DNA of 64,000 nucleotides from Methylobacter sp015476545 (GCF_052162025.1 NZ_CP197401.1:2790001-2854000), one strand, 5' to 3'; shown: positions 43,415-53,651, counted from the stretch's first letter. The notes: generated from the letters alone by a model not told the origin. Made by a program: numbers and translations.

Positions 43415-45985
43415 TTACTTGTCTGTCTCTACAGCTTCGGCCTTTTCCCGATAAGCTTTGATCCGGTCAAAGTTCAGATAGCGGTAGGTATCGGCCGCCG
43501 TCTCGTCGATCTGACGCGCGAACTGCATGTATTCCTCAACCGTCGGGATTCTGCCTAGAATCGAGCATACGGCCGCCAGTTCCGCCGAGGCCAGATACAC
43601 GTTCGCGTTATTGCCCAGACGGTTCGGGAAGTTGCGCGTGGAGGTCGAAACCACGGTCGCGCCGTCCGCAACCCGGGCCTGGTTGCCCATGCACAGCGAG
43701 CAGCCCGGCATTTCCATGCGCGCGCCGGACTTGCCGAAAATGCCGTAATAGCCTTCTTCGGTCAGTTGTGACTGGTCCATTTTCGTCGGCGGCGACACCC
43801 AAAGCTGGGTCGGCAGCTGCCCGGCATGCTTATCGAGCAGTTTGCCGGCGGCGCGGAAATGGCCAATGTTGGTCATGCAGGAACCTAAAAAGACTTCGTC
43901 GATTTTGGTGCCGGCAACTTCCGACAACGGTCTGACGTCATCAGGATCGTTCGGACAGGCCAGGAGCGGTTCCTTGATTTCATTCAGGTCGATTTCGATG
44001 ACTTCGAAGTATTCGGCATCGGCATCGGGCTCCAGCAATACCGGATTGTCCAGCCATTCCTGCATGGCCTTGATGCGGCGCTCGATCGTGCGCGCATCGC
44101 CGTAGCCTTCAGTCAGCATCCATTTCAGCAGCGTGATGTTGGAATTGATGTATTCACGGATCGGCGCTTCGTTCAGGCGAATCGTACAGCCGCCGGCCGA
44201 ACGTTCGGCCGAAGCGTCGGATAATTCAAACGCCTGCTCGACTTTCAGATCCGGCAAGCCTTCGATTTCCAGGATGCGGCCCGAGAACACGTTCTTCTTG
44301 CCTTTTTTCTCGACCGTCAGCAGGCCGCGCTGAATCGCCGCGTACGGAATGGCGTTGACCAGATCGCGCAAGGTAATGCCGGGCTGCATTTCGCCTTTGA
44401 AACGCACCAGCACAGACTCAGGCATATCCAGCGGCATGACGCCCGTAGCCGCCGCGAAAGCGACCAGGCCGGAGCCGGCCGGGAACGAAATGCCGATCGG
44501 GAAACGCGTATGCGAATCGCCGCCGGTGCCGACGGTGTCCGGCAGCAGCATCCGGTTCAGCCAGGAATGGATGATGCCGTCGCCGGGACGCAAGGACACG
44601 CCGCCTCGGTTCATGATGAAATCAGGCAAGGTATGCTGCATTTCCACGTCAACCGGTTTCGGATAGGCGGCGGTATGGCAGAACGACTGCATCACCAGAT
44701 CAGCCGAAAAACCGAGACAGGCCAGATCTTTCAACTCGTCGCGGGTCATGGGGCCAGTCGTATCCTGGGAGCCGACCGTGGTCATACGCGGCTCGCAGTA
44801 GGCATGAGGCCGCACGCCGGCCATGCCGCAAGCTTTGCCGACAATTTTCTGCGCCAGAGTGAAGCCTTTGCCGGTATCGGCAGGGCTGCCCGGACGACGG
44901 AAGACGGTCGATGGCGGCAAGCCCAGCACTTTGCGCGCCTTGTCGGTCAGGCCGCGACCGATAATCAGCGGAATACGGCCGCCGGCGCGGACTTCATCGA
45001 GCAGCACGTCGGTTTTGAGTGAGAACTCGGCGATGACTTCATCGCTGTCATGGCGCTTGACGACGCCCTGATACGGATAAATGTCGATCACATCGCCCAT
45101 GTGCATGTTCGACACATCGCACTCGAATGGCAAGGCGCCTGAGTCTTCCATCGTGTTAAAAAAGATCGGCGCGATCTTGCCGCCAATGCAGACGCCGCCG
45201 GCGCGTTTGTTCGGCACATACGGAATATCATCGCCGGTAAACCATAACACGGAGTTGGTGGCAGATTTGCGCGATGAGCCGGTACCGACCACATCGCCGA
45301 CGTAGGCAACCGGAAAGCCTTTCTTTTTCAGTTCTTCAATCTGCTGCTCGGCATGTGTTATGCCCTCCCGGGGCATTTTCAGCATGGCTTTGGCGTGCAG
45401 CGGGATATCGGGCCGCGACCAGGCATCAGGCGCCGGCGACAGGTCGTCGGTATTGGTTTCGCCGGTGACTTTGAAAACCGTCACGGTCAGTTTTTCAGGC
45501 ACGTCGGGCTTGCTGGTGAACCACTCGGCCTCCGCCCATGATTTGAGCACCTGTTGGGCGAATTCATTGCCGGCTTCGGCTTTTTCCTGCACGTCATGGA
45601 AGGCGTCGAATATCAGCAAGGTATGCGAAAGCGCCTTGGCGGCAATCGGCGCCAGAGCCTTGTTATCGAGCAATTCGATCAGCGGCGCGATATTGTAGCC
45701 GCCCAGCATCGTGCCCAGCAGTTCGGTGGCCCTGGCGGCATCGAGTATCGGTGAGATCACTTCGCCTTTGGCGATAGCGGCCAGGAATCCAGCCTTGACG
45801 TAAGCGGCTTCATCAACACCGGGCGGCACGCGATTGGCCAGCAAATCGAGCAGAAACGCCTCTTCGCCTGCCGGCGGCTGCTTGATCAGCTCGACCAAAC
45901 CGGCAACCTGCTCTGCATTCAACGGTTTCGGAACTATTCCTTCAGCTGCGCGTTCTTCTACATGTTTGCGGTATTGATCTAGCAT
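43415..45985 (-). CDS. acnB: Aconitate hydratase B
   Basis: Isomerises citrate and isocitrate in the TCA cycle and can bind mRNA when its cluster is lost. The 856 residues match AcnB length and domain order, with the HEAT-like domain first (residues 1-155) and the swivel domain before the catalytic core. Iron-sulphur cysteines are in FLGSCMTNIGH near residue 710 and GCSLCMGNQ near 770, and TVGSQDTTGPMTRDEL is near residue 400. Nothing downstream resembles a normal terminator, since the insertion sequence starts 18 bases past the stop. Confidence 0.97.
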   Translation of the reverse strand: MLDQYRKHVEERAAEGIVPKPLNAEQVAGLVELIKQPPAGEEAFLLDLLANRVPPGVDEAAYVKAGFLAAIAKGEVISPILDAARATELLGTMLGGYNIAPLIELLDNKALAPIAAKALSHTLLIFDAFHDVQEKAEAGNEFAQQVLKSWAEAEWFTSKPDVPEKLTVTVFKVTGETNTDDLSPAPDAWSRPDIPLHAKAMLKMPREGITHAEQQIEELKKKGFPVAYVGDVVGTGSSRKSATNSVLWFTGDDIPYVPNKRAGGVCIGGKIAPIFFNTMEDSGALPFECDVSNMHMGDVIDIYPYQGVVKRHDSDEVIAEFSLKTDVLLDEVRAGGRIPLIIGRGLTDKARKVLGLPPSTVFRRPGSPADTGKGFTLAQKIVGKACGMAGVRPHAYCEPRMTTVGSQDTTGPMTRDELKDLACLGFSADLVMQSFCHTAAYPKPVDVEMQHTLPDFIMNRGGVSLRPGDGIIHSWLNRMLLPDTVGTGGDSHTRFPIGISFPAGSGLVAFAAATGVMPLDMPESVLVRFKGEMQPGITLRDLVNAIPYAAIQRGLLTVEKKGKKNVFSGRILEIEGLPDLKVEQAFELSDASAERSAGGCTIRLNEAPIREYINSNITLLKWMLTEGYGDARTIERRIKAMQEWLDNPVLLEPDADAEYFEVIEIDLNEIKEPLLACPNDPDDVRPLSEVAGTKIDEVFLGSCMTNIGHFRAAGKLLDKHAGQLPTQLWVSPPTKMDQSQLTEEGYYGIFGKSGARMEMPGCSLCMGNQARVADGATVVSTSTRNFPNRLGNNANVYLASAELAAVCSILGRIPTVEEYMQFARQIDETAADTYRYLNFDRIKAYREKAEAVETDK

Positions 45986-46060
45986 GATGCTCCTTGTAAA
46001 TAAATCAAAAAATCGGTAGAAAAGAAGCTTATTTTAACAGATTCTTGAAAGCGAGGCGTC

Positions 46061-47005
46061 GTGAAGACACTTTATTACAGCCATGCCGATTTCCTGCTTC
46101 ACGACACTGGCATAAGCCATCCGGAAAGCGCCGACCGGCTCAGAAGCATAGCCGGTGTCCTGGACGCTCCAGAGTTCTCGGGTTTAATCAAAGCATCGCC
46201 GCCGCTTGGTACAGAGCAGCAGATCAGACTGATCCATACGCAAGCGCATATCGATAACGTGTTGAATGCCGTACCCCGGCATGGGCTGCACTATCTGGAC
46301 TCCGACACGGTGCTTTCGCCCGGTTCGGGCAAAGCCGCCTTGCGGGCTGTGGGGGCCGTTTGCGATGCCGTCGACAAGATCCTGGCTGGCGAAGCCGACA
46401 ACGCTTTTTGCGCGGTACGCCCTCCCGGCCATCATGCCGAAGCCGAGCGGGCCATGGGCTTCTGCCTATTCAACAATATCGCCATCGCCGCCGAATACGC
46501 CCGCACGCACCATCAGCTCAAGCGCATCGCCATCGTGGATTTTGACGTCCATCACGGCAACGGCACGCAGGCGGCTTTTTATGAGCAACCGGCTGTGCTT
46601 TATGCCTCCAGTCATGAAGTACCGCATTATCCCGGCACGGGCTATCCGAATGAAACCGGCGTCGGCAATATCATTAATGTGCCGCTGGCAGCCGGCGAGT
46701 CAGGCCTGGAGTTCAGGCAAAAATACAACAAAATCATTTTACCGGCGCTGAGAACCTTCAAGCCAGAGTTGCTGCTTGTTTCAGCCGGCTTTGACGCGCA
46801 CAAGGACGATCCTTTGGCATCAATCAGGCTCGTTGAAGACGATTACCAATGGATTACTCAGGAACTGATGGAGATTGCCGGCATCTATTGCGGAGGCAGA
46901 ATGATTTCAATACTGGAAGGCGGTTACAACCTGAAAGCCCTGGCCGCCAGTGTTGCCGTTCATGTCAAAACATTGTTGGCGCCCGAGGTACAAACCGGCA
47001 AATAA
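46061..47005 (+). CDS. Histone-deacetylase-like (AcuC/AphA family) hydrolase
   Basis: A 314-residue zinc-dependent deacetylase-fold enzyme. The active-site segments are all present: HPESADRLRSI at the start, VRPPGHHAE near residue 127 (catalytic His pair), GFCLFNNIAIAA, VDFDVHHGNGTQ near residue 165 (zinc Asp and His), and SAGFDAHKDDPL near residue 245 (zinc Asp), ending with LEGGYNL. Bacterial members act on acetylpolyamines, acetoin-pathway or protein acetyl-lysine. The start is GTG at 46061 with GAGG before it, and no ATG fits. It is 34 bases ahead of ppdK and may be co-transcribed. Confidence 0.88.
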   Translation: MKTLYYSHADFLLHDTGISHPESADRLRSIAGVLDAPEFSGLIKASPPLGTEQQIRLIHTQAHIDNVLNAVPRHGLHYLDSDTVLSPGSGKAALRAVGAVCDAVDKILAGEADNAFCAVRPPGHHAEAERAMGFCLFNNIAIAAEYARTHHQLKRIAIVDFDVHHGNGTQAAFYEQPAVLYASSHEVPHYPGTGYPNETGVGNIINVPLAAGESGLEFRQKYNKIILPALRTFKPELLLVSAGFDAHKDDPLASIRLVEDDYQWITQELMEIAGIYCGGRMISILEGGYNLKALAASVAVHVKTLLAPEVQTGK

Positions 47006-47038
47006 ACACTCATTTTCACTGTTTTTCAGGGGGCAGGC

Positions 47039-49801
47039 ATGACGACTCGGTATATTTATTCTTTTCACGAAGGTGACGGTAAAAATAAAGTGTTGTTAGG
47101 CGGCAAAGGTGCCAATCTTTGCGAAATGACCCAGATCGGCCTGAATGTGCCGCCCGGCTTTGTCATTACCACGGAAGCCTGCCTGGACTACCTGAAAAAT
47201 CAACAGCTGCCCATCGGCTTGATGGATGAAGTCAAGCTGCAGATGCGCATAGTCGAGCAGACGACAGGCAAAGTATTCGGCGCACCGGTCAGACCGTTGC
47301 TGGTCTCGGTACGTTCCGGCTCGGCGCTATCGATGCCTGGCATGATGGATACGATCCTGAATCTGGGCTTGAATCAAATCACGTTGGAAGCGCTAATAGA
47401 AGAAACGCAAGACCCGCGCTTCGGCTTTGACGCCTACCGCCGCTTCATTCAGTTGTTCGGCAAAGTCGCCCTGGGCATCGCCGATGAAAAGTTCGACGTG
47501 CATTTCGAAAACATCAAACATCAGGCCGGTGTCAAGACAGACACCGATTTGGGCGCGGATGACCTGAAACAGACCTGCGAGCTGTTCTTACAGGTGGTGC
47601 GCAACGAAACCAGCCGGCCGTTTCCCGAAGACGTATATGAACAGCTGGAACTGTCCATTAAAGCCGTGTTCAATTCCTGGATGGGCAAACGCGCCGTCGA
47701 TTACCGACGCGAATTCCGCATCACGCCGGCAATGGCTAACGGCACGGCCGTGAATGTTGTAGCGATGGTATTCGGCAACATGGGCAATGATAGCGCGACC
47801 GGTGTCGGCTTTACGCGCAATCCGGGCACCGGCGCCAATGAAATGTACGGCGAATACCTCGTCAATGCCCAGGGTGAGGACGTCGTGGCCGGCATCCGAA
47901 CGCCTAAGCCAGTTCAGGAAATGGCTGTGGAAATGCCGGATATGTACCGGCAACTGGTTGAGCTGCGCGATAAGCTCGAGCGCCATTATCGGGAAGTTCA
48001 GGATTACGAGTACACGATTGAACGCGGCGTACTCTACTGCCTGCAAACCCGCAATGGCAAAATGAACGCTACGGCCATGGTCAAAACCTCCGTTGACTTG
48101 ACCAATGAAGGACTGATCGATAAGGAACGGGCGCTGCTGCGCATCGATCCGGAGTTACTGGAACAATTGCTGCACCCGCAACTGGACCCGAATAATAAAA
48201 TACCGCCATTGACACAGGGGCTGCCGGCCTCGCCGGGCGCCGCCTGCGGCAAATGCGTATTTGACGCCAATATCGCCGAAATGATGGGCCGCGCCGGCGA
48301 AAAAGTCATCCTGCTGCGCGAGGAAACCAAGCCTGAGGACATCCACGGCTTTTTTGCCGCCCAGGGCATACTGACCAGCCGGGGCGGCAAAACCTCCCAC
48401 GCTGCGGTTGTCGCGCGCGGCATGGGCAAAGCCTGTGTGGCTGGCGCCGAAGATATCAGAATCGATGTCAAGTCACGCCAGGCCATCGTCGGCCATGTCC
48501 ATATACAGGAAGGCGACATCATCACCATCGATGGCGGTTCCGGCCTGATCTATCTGGGTGAAATTCCGACGGTTACGCCCTCTGTTTCCGGCGATCTCCA
48601 GACTTTGTTAGCTTGGGCTGATCACTATGCAGAGTTGAAAGTATACGCCAATGTCGATACGCCGGCCGGCGCCCGATTGGCCATCGATTACGGTGCCGCC
48701 GGCATCGGCTTGTGCCGCACGGAGCGCATGTTCAATGCTAAGGACCGCTTGCCGCTGGTCATCGATATGATACTGGCCGACAACCAGAAAAGCCGCGAAG
48801 CCGCGTTGAAGAAACTGTTCCCGATACAGCGGGAGGATTTTATCCAGCTGTTTACGGTGATGTCGCCGCTCCCGGTCACGGTGCGTCTGCTCGATCCGCC
48901 CATGCATGAATTTCTGCCCGGCGAACAGCAGTTAAAAGATGAAATACAGGCACTCAAACAGTATGAAATTATTGCCAAAGGCCAGCGCGTCACGTTGGAA
49001 ATGCTGGGCGAACATGAAGAACTGCCCGCGCCGTTCAATCTGCTGAACAAAGATGTCATTCGCAAAACCATCGCCAAGAAACAGCTGATGCTGAAAAAAG
49101 TCCGCGATCTGTACGAGGTCAATCCGATGCTCGGCCACCGCGGCGTGCGTTTGGGCATGTCGTATCCTGAAATTTACCGGATGCAGATCCGCTCCATCCT
49201 CGAGGCCGCTGCCCTCTGCATTCAGCAGGGATTAAGCATTGCGCCGGAAATCATGGTTCCGCAGGTTATTACTGCTCAGGAACTGAGACGGGTCAGAGAA
49301 TATGTCATCGACATACAGCAGGAAATTGAGGCCTCTTATGGGCTCAAACTGAATTTCAAGTTCGGCACCATGATCGAGACGGTGCGCGCTTGTACGCGTG
49401 CCGGACAGCTGGCGGAAATCGCCGAATTCTTTTCGTTCGGCACCAATGACTTGACGCAGGCGACCTTCTCTTTCTCGCGCGAGGATGCCGAAAACAAGTT
49501 CCTGCCGCTTTATAACGAAGTGGGACTGCTTGAAGACAACCCTTTTGAAGTGCTGGATGTCAAAGGTGTCGGTCAACTCATGAAGATGACTGTGGAACTG
49601 GGCCGCAAGACCCGGCCCGATATCAAAATCGGCATCTGCGGGGAACAGGCCGGGCATCCGCAATCCATCCGTTTTTGCCACCACATCAAGCTGGACTATG
49701 TCTCCTGCTCGGCGCCGCGCATACCGGTGGCAAGGCTCGCCGCCGCACATGCCAAATTATTAGAGAATGACTATAGGGAGAATGAAGAGCCCTATGATTG
49801 A
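47039..49801 (+). CDS. ppdK: Pyruvate, phosphate dikinase
   Basis: Interconverts pyruvate, ATP and phosphate with PEP, AMP and pyrophosphate. The 920-residue chain begins with the nucleotide-binding part (VLLGGKGANLCEMTQIGLNVPPGF at about residues 16-39) and has the phosphohistidine motif GGKTSHAAVVARG near residue 450 and a C-terminal TIM barrel with FSFGTNDLTQ and GICGEQAGHP. The ending and length are as in bacterial PPDK, not PEP synthase. Type I methanotrophs are known to use pyrophosphate-linked glycolysis with this enzyme. It follows the HDAC-like gene closely. Confidence 0.96.
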   Translation: MTTRYIYSFHEGDGKNKVLLGGKGANLCEMTQIGLNVPPGFVITTEACLDYLKNQQLPIGLMDEVKLQMRIVEQTTGKVFGAPVRPLLVSVRSGSALSMPGMMDTILNLGLNQITLEALIEETQDPRFGFDAYRRFIQLFGKVALGIADEKFDVHFENIKHQAGVKTDTDLGADDLKQTCELFLQVVRNETSRPFPEDVYEQLELSIKAVFNSWMGKRAVDYRREFRITPAMANGTAVNVVAMVFGNMGNDSATGVGFTRNPGTGANEMYGEYLVNAQGEDVVAGIRTPKPVQEMAVEMPDMYRQLVELRDKLERHYREVQDYEYTIERGVLYCLQTRNGKMNATAMVKTSVDLTNEGLIDKERALLRIDPELLEQLLHPQLDPNNKIPPLTQGLPASPGAACGKCVFDANIAEMMGRAGEKVILLREETKPEDIHGFFAAQGILTSRGGKTSHAAVVARGMGKACVAGAEDIRIDVKSRQAIVGHVHIQEGDIITIDGGSGLIYLGEIPTVTPSVSGDLQTLLAWADHYAELKVYANVDTPAGARLAIDYGAAGIGLCRTERMFNAKDRLPLVIDMILADNQKSREAALKKLFPIQREDFIQLFTVMSPLPVTVRLLDPPMHEFLPGEQQLKDEIQALKQYEIIAKGQRVTLEMLGEHEELPAPFNLLNKDVIRKTIAKKQLMLKKVRDLYEVNPMLGHRGVRLGMSYPEIYRMQIRSILEAAALCIQQGLSIAPEIMVPQVITAQELRRVREYVIDIQQEIEASYGLKLNFKFGTMIETVRACTRAGQLAEIAEFFSFGTNDLTQATFSFSREDAENKFLPLYNEVGLLEDNPFEVLDVKGVGQLMKMTVELGRKTRPDIKIGICGEQAGHPQSIRFCHHIKLDYVSCSAPRIPVARLAAAHAKLLENDYRENEEPYD

Positions 49802-49850
49802 TCGGCAATTGCTATTTTGAAGTCTTTATTACTTAAATCTATTGGATAAA

Positions 49851-49866
49851 GGCGACTAAAGTCGCC
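49851..49866. other. Short hairpin between ppdK and the small membrane gene
   Basis: A 7-bp perfect inverted repeat (GGCGACT/AGTCGCC) with a 2-base loop, centred between convergent genes. No T tract, so terminator activity is uncertain. Confidence 0.35.
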
Positions 49867-49872
49867 CCACAC

Positions 49873-50076
49873 TCACTGGAAAAAATGAAACTTTTGGTTC
49901 AGGGCGTAAACCAGAGCCAGAATAATTATTTCCACAAAAATGAGCCCCCAGAAATAAAGTCCGAAAAGCACCATTTTTACTTGTATCTGCGGCTGTTCGG
50001 TGTGCCGTCTGACGAAAAAGACACCGCCGATGACGGCAATAATCACCATGACCACACCAATAATTGCAATATTCAT
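49873..50076 (-). CDS. Small two-span membrane protein downstream of ftsK
   Basis: A 67-residue protein with two hydrophobic segments (about residues 2-21 and 34-56) around a charged loop RRHTEQPQIQVK, ending LNQKFHFFQ. I do not recognise the family. Its ATG comes two bases after the ftsK stop, so it is likely co-translated with ftsK. A TTG six bases further upstream is possible. It may be an accessory to FtsK or simply a small membrane protein riding the transcript. Confidence 0.55.
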   Translation of the reverse strand: MNIAIIGVVMVIIAVIGGVFFVRRHTEQPQIQVKMVLFGLYFWGLIFVEIIILALVYALNQKFHFFQ

Positions 50077-50078
50077 CG

Positions 50079-52448
50079 TCAATCCCTGACCGGAGGCGGC
50101 GCCAAAACCACTCTCGAGCCGTTGGACTCGGCCGGACTGACAACGCCCGCCGCTTCCATCTCTTCGATCATGGAGGCGGCACGGTTATAGCCGACCTTGA
50201 AGCGCCGCTGCACACTGGAGATTGAAGCCTTTCGTGATTCAGTGACAAACTGCACGGCCTCGTCATACAGCGGATCGCCTTCCCCGCCGCCACCGCCACC
50301 GCCACCCATGCTGAAACCGTCGCCGGAATCGGATGATTCGCGCGTAATTTCATCAAGGTAATTTGCCGGGGCCGTTTTCTTCAGAAACTCGACAACCCGA
50401 TGAACTTCATGGTCATCGACAAACGCGCCATGTGCGCGAACCGGAATGCTGGTGCCGGATGGCAAAAACAACATGTCGCCGTTGCCCAGCAACGCTTCAG
50501 CGCCACCCTGATCGAGAATCGTGCGCGAGTCGATCCTTGAAGAAACCTGGAATGAAATCCGCGTCGGCACGTTGGCCTTAATCAGGCCGGTCAGTACATC
50601 GACCGACGGGCGCTGGGTCGCCAGAATCAAATGAATGCCGGCCGCCCTGGCTTTCTGGGCCAGACGTGCGATCAACTCTTCGACCTTCTTGCCGACGATC
50701 ATCATCATATCGGCCAGCTCGTCGATGACGATGACAATGCTCGGCAATGTCGTCAGAATCGGAAATTCTTCACCTTCTTCAAGCTCCCTAACCAGTTGGA
50801 ACATCGGGTCCCTAATCGTTTCGCCCCTGGCTTCGGCATCCGTAATCAACTGGTTGAAGCCGGCCAGGTTTCTGACGCCCATCTTGGACATCAGCTTGTA
50901 GCGGCGCTCCATTTCGGCGACAGCCCAGCGCAAGGCATTGCTGGCTTCTTTCATGTCGGTCACGACCGGCGTCAGCAAATGGGGAATGCCTTCATAAACC
51001 GATAACTCCAGCATTTTGGGGTCGATCATGATCATGCGCACCTGCTCCGGCGTCGATTTATAGAGCAAGCTGAGGATCATGGTATTGATGGCGACCGATT
51101 TTCCCGAACCCGTCGTACCGGCCACCAGGGCATGCGGCATTTTGCCCAGGTCGGCGACGACCGGCGCACCGGAAATATCCTTGCCCATCGCCAACGTCAG
51201 CTGTGATTTCGATTTCTCAAAATTCTTTGAGGCCAGCAGCTCGCGCAGGCTTACCATTTCGCGTTCGCGATTCGGAATCTCAAGGCCGATAACCGACTTG
51301 CCCGGAATCACTTCGACAATACGCACACTGGTCACCGATAAGGCCCGCGCCAGATCCTTGGACAAACCGCTGATGCGGCTAACTTTAACGCCGGCGGCCG
51401 GCTGCAGTTCAAAGCGCGTGATCACGGGGCCGGGCAACACACCTACGACTTCCACAACGACATTAAAATCCTCAAGAATGCTCTCGACCAGCCGGGACAT
51501 TTCTTCCAAGTCACTTTCGGAATACCCTTTAACATGCGTATCACGTTCATCCAGCAGCGTTAAAGGCGGTAATACACCCTCGCCCGCAATTGAAAAATCG
51601 GTGTTCTGTTGTTTTTTGGCTTTGCTTATTTTTTCAACTTTTTCAAAGATGGCGATTTCTGCCTTTTCAAGAATAGGCACCGTCTTTCCGACTGCCTTTT
51701 CAATAACGGGTACCGCTTCGATTGCAGGCAGCATTTTCGGCTTGGGCTTTTTCTTGACTTCGGATTTCTCGGCGGAAAATTCAGGCGCCTGAACCCGGAC
51801 AGAAGGCTTGACAGATATCTCAATCCGGTTGAGAGGGCTCATCTGCCAGAGAGTCATGGTTTTAGCCCCTAAAAAACGGCAGAGGATGACTGTGGATTTA
51901 CCGATCAAATCAAGCAACGTAATCCAGGATAGCCCTGTAAACAGCGTAACGCCGGCCAATAACACGACCAATAGAAACAAAGTCGTTCCTGAATTGCCGA
52001 ATATTATCAACAAGGCGTCTCCGGTTTCCTGGCCTAAAATGCCTCCTGTGCTGCCCGGCAATTCAATCCTGACCCTTAACAAATGCAAATAAAATAAGGC
52101 CGCTCCAGAGACAATAGTGGCGATGAGACCTGACCAGCGCAGGGCTGTAATAACTTTGCCGTCTGTTGGCCTGCCCTGCCTGTAGATCAGATAACCATAC
52201 CAGGAGATCATGGCTGGAAACAGGTAGGCCGTTAAACCAAAAATGCTGAGAGTAAAATCAGAAAGCCAGGCCCCGACGACACCGCAGGCGTTGGTAACTG
52301 TCTGTGCCGCGCCGCTATGCGACCAGCCGGCATCTTCATTGCTGAAAGTGATCAGCGAAATGAGAAGGAATAATGCGCCAGCTGAAAAACTCAGTAGAGC
52401 GACCTCGCGCAAACCCCGAAAAGTTTTTTCTTCCATCACAGCAGCCAT
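50079..52448 (-). CDS. ftsK: DNA translocase FtsK
   Basis: Pumps chromosome ends through the septum and activates XerCD. From the ATG at 52448 the protein has 789 residues. Four or so N-terminal membrane helices reach about residue 165, a modest linker follows, then the RecA-like motor with AGTTGSGKSVAIN (Walker A) and IVIVIDELADMM (Walker B) and HLILATQRPSVDV. A glycine-rich hinge leads to the DNA-recognition winged helix (gamma domain) with KASISSVQRRFKVGYNRAASMIEEME. An ATG at 52484 would add 12 residues and lacks a clear ribosome binding site. The linker is shorter than in E. coli. Confidence 0.95.
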   Translation of the reverse strand: MAAVMEEKTFRGLREVALLSFSAGALFLLISLITFSNEDAGWSHSGAAQTVTNACGVVGAWLSDFTLSIFGLTAYLFPAMISWYGYLIYRQGRPTDGKVITALRWSGLIATIVSGAALFYLHLLRVRIELPGSTGGILGQETGDALLIIFGNSGTTLFLLVVLLAGVTLFTGLSWITLLDLIGKSTVILCRFLGAKTMTLWQMSPLNRIEISVKPSVRVQAPEFSAEKSEVKKKPKPKMLPAIEAVPVIEKAVGKTVPILEKAEIAIFEKVEKISKAKKQQNTDFSIAGEGVLPPLTLLDERDTHVKGYSESDLEEMSRLVESILEDFNVVVEVVGVLPGPVITRFELQPAAGVKVSRISGLSKDLARALSVTSVRIVEVIPGKSVIGLEIPNREREMVSLRELLASKNFEKSKSQLTLAMGKDISGAPVVADLGKMPHALVAGTTGSGKSVAINTMILSLLYKSTPEQVRMIMIDPKMLELSVYEGIPHLLTPVVTDMKEASNALRWAVAEMERRYKLMSKMGVRNLAGFNQLITDAEARGETIRDPMFQLVRELEEGEEFPILTTLPSIVIVIDELADMMMIVGKKVEELIARLAQKARAAGIHLILATQRPSVDVLTGLIKANVPTRISFQVSSRIDSRTILDQGGAEALLGNGDMLFLPSGTSIPVRAHGAFVDDHEVHRVVEFLKKTAPANYLDEITRESSDSGDGFSMGGGGGGGGEGDPLYDEAVQFVTESRKASISSVQRRFKVGYNRAASMIEEMEAAGVVSPAESNGSRVVLAPPPVRD

Positions 52449-52643
52449 GTCATAACTCGTCAGATAATAATTCCAATAAAACATTATTATAGGCGAATGA
52501 TCACATATTTTACATTAGAAGTATACTCAATAACCGCCCGCCTGCTTTCTCTCTGAATGCTAGAGAATAAAGTTTACGAAATAGTATTTCGCCTTCATAA
52601 TTTCTTGAAGATTTATCTATATTTGTCCTTTGGAGGATTTTTG

Positions 52644-53597
52644 ATGAGCGACGTCAAACACTGTCGTCTTTTGATTCTTGGCTCCGGCCCTGCCGGATAT
52701 ACGGCTGCCATCTATGCTGCGCGCGCCAACCTGAATCCGGTTATCATCACTGGCATGCAACAAGGCGGTCAGTTAACCACTACCACAGAAGTTGATAACT
52801 GGCCCGGCGATGTTGAAGGCCTGCAAGGCCCGGCTCTGATGGAGAGAATGCTTAAGCATGCAGAGCGATTCAATACCGAGATTATTTTTGACCATATCCA
52901 TACGGCCGACTTGTCAGCCCGCCCTTTCAAACTGGCCGGCGATGCCGGCAGATATACCTGCGATGCGCTGATAATCGCTACCGGCGCCTCAGCGCGTTAT
53001 TTGGGGCTGGAATCGGAAGAAGCCTTTAAAGGCAAAGGCGTTTCGGCCTGCGCGACCTGTGACGGATTCTTCTACAGAAATAAACCGGTCGCGGTTATCG
53101 GCGGCGGCAATACTGCCGTTGAAGAGGCGTTGTATTTAGCGAATATCGCTTCGAAAGTCACCGTCATCCACCGCCGCGATAAGTTCCGTTCCGAAAAAAT
53201 CCTGTCCAGCAAATTGCTTGAAAAAGCCGAAAACGGCAATGTAGCCATCGAGTGGAACCATACGCTGGATGAAGTTTTGGGCGACGATATGGGCGTTACC
53301 GGCGTCAGAATCAAAAATACCCACAACGGCTCAACCAAAGAACTGGATGTGCACGGTGTTTTCATCGCGATCGGCCATACGCCCAATACGAGCATTTTCG
53401 AGGGTCAACTTGACATGGAGAATGGCTACATTAAAGTGAAAAGCGGCATTCATGGCAATGCCACGGCTACAAGTGTCGAAGGCGTATTTGCGGCGGGTGA
53501 CGTCATGGATTCCGTTTATAAACAGGCAATCACTTCAGCCGGAACGGGCTGCATGGCCGCTCTCGATGCAGAAAAATTCCTGGATGAACTAGCATAG
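52644..53597 (+). CDS. trxB: Thioredoxin reductase
   Basis: An NADPH-dependent flavoenzyme reducing thioredoxin. The 317 residues show FAD-binding ILGSGPAGYTAAIYAARA near residue 11, redox-active CATC (Cys136, Cys139), the NADPH motif GGGNTAVEEALYLA near residue 158 and GVFAAGDVMD in the C-terminal FAD part. The start is the ATG at 52644 with a GGAGG ribosome binding site. A longer frame exists upstream but is not supported. Divergent from ftsK. Confidence 0.97.
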   Translation: MSDVKHCRLLILGSGPAGYTAAIYAARANLNPVIITGMQQGGQLTTTTEVDNWPGDVEGLQGPALMERMLKHAERFNTEIIFDHIHTADLSARPFKLAGDAGRYTCDALIIATGASARYLGLESEEAFKGKGVSACATCDGFFYRNKPVAVIGGGNTAVEEALYLANIASKVTVIHRRDKFRSEKILSSKLLEKAENGNVAIEWNHTLDEVLGDDMGVTGVRIKNTHNGSTKELDVHGVFIAIGHTPNTSIFEGQLDMENGYIKVKSGIHGNATATSVEGVFAAGDVMDSVYKQAITSAGTGCMAALDAEKFLDELA

Positions 53598-53614
53598 GAG
53601 ATATGCAAAAACGC

Positions 53615-53651
53615 GAAGGCACCCAGGCGAAAACTCCCGCCTGGTGCCTTC
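53615..53651 (+). terminator. Strong hairpin after trxB
   Basis: Arms of 15 and 14 bases (GAAGGCACCCAGGCG and CGCCTGGTGCCTTC) pair with one bulge, 18 bases after the trxB stop. No T run follows. It may stop or attenuate transcription, and its position argues against the GTG start at 53644 for the next gene. Confidence 0.55.

Noticed and set aside
50280..50310. Glycine-rich run in FtsK as a frameshift or repeat error
   Set aside because: It is the hinge ahead of the gamma domain, both of which are in frame.
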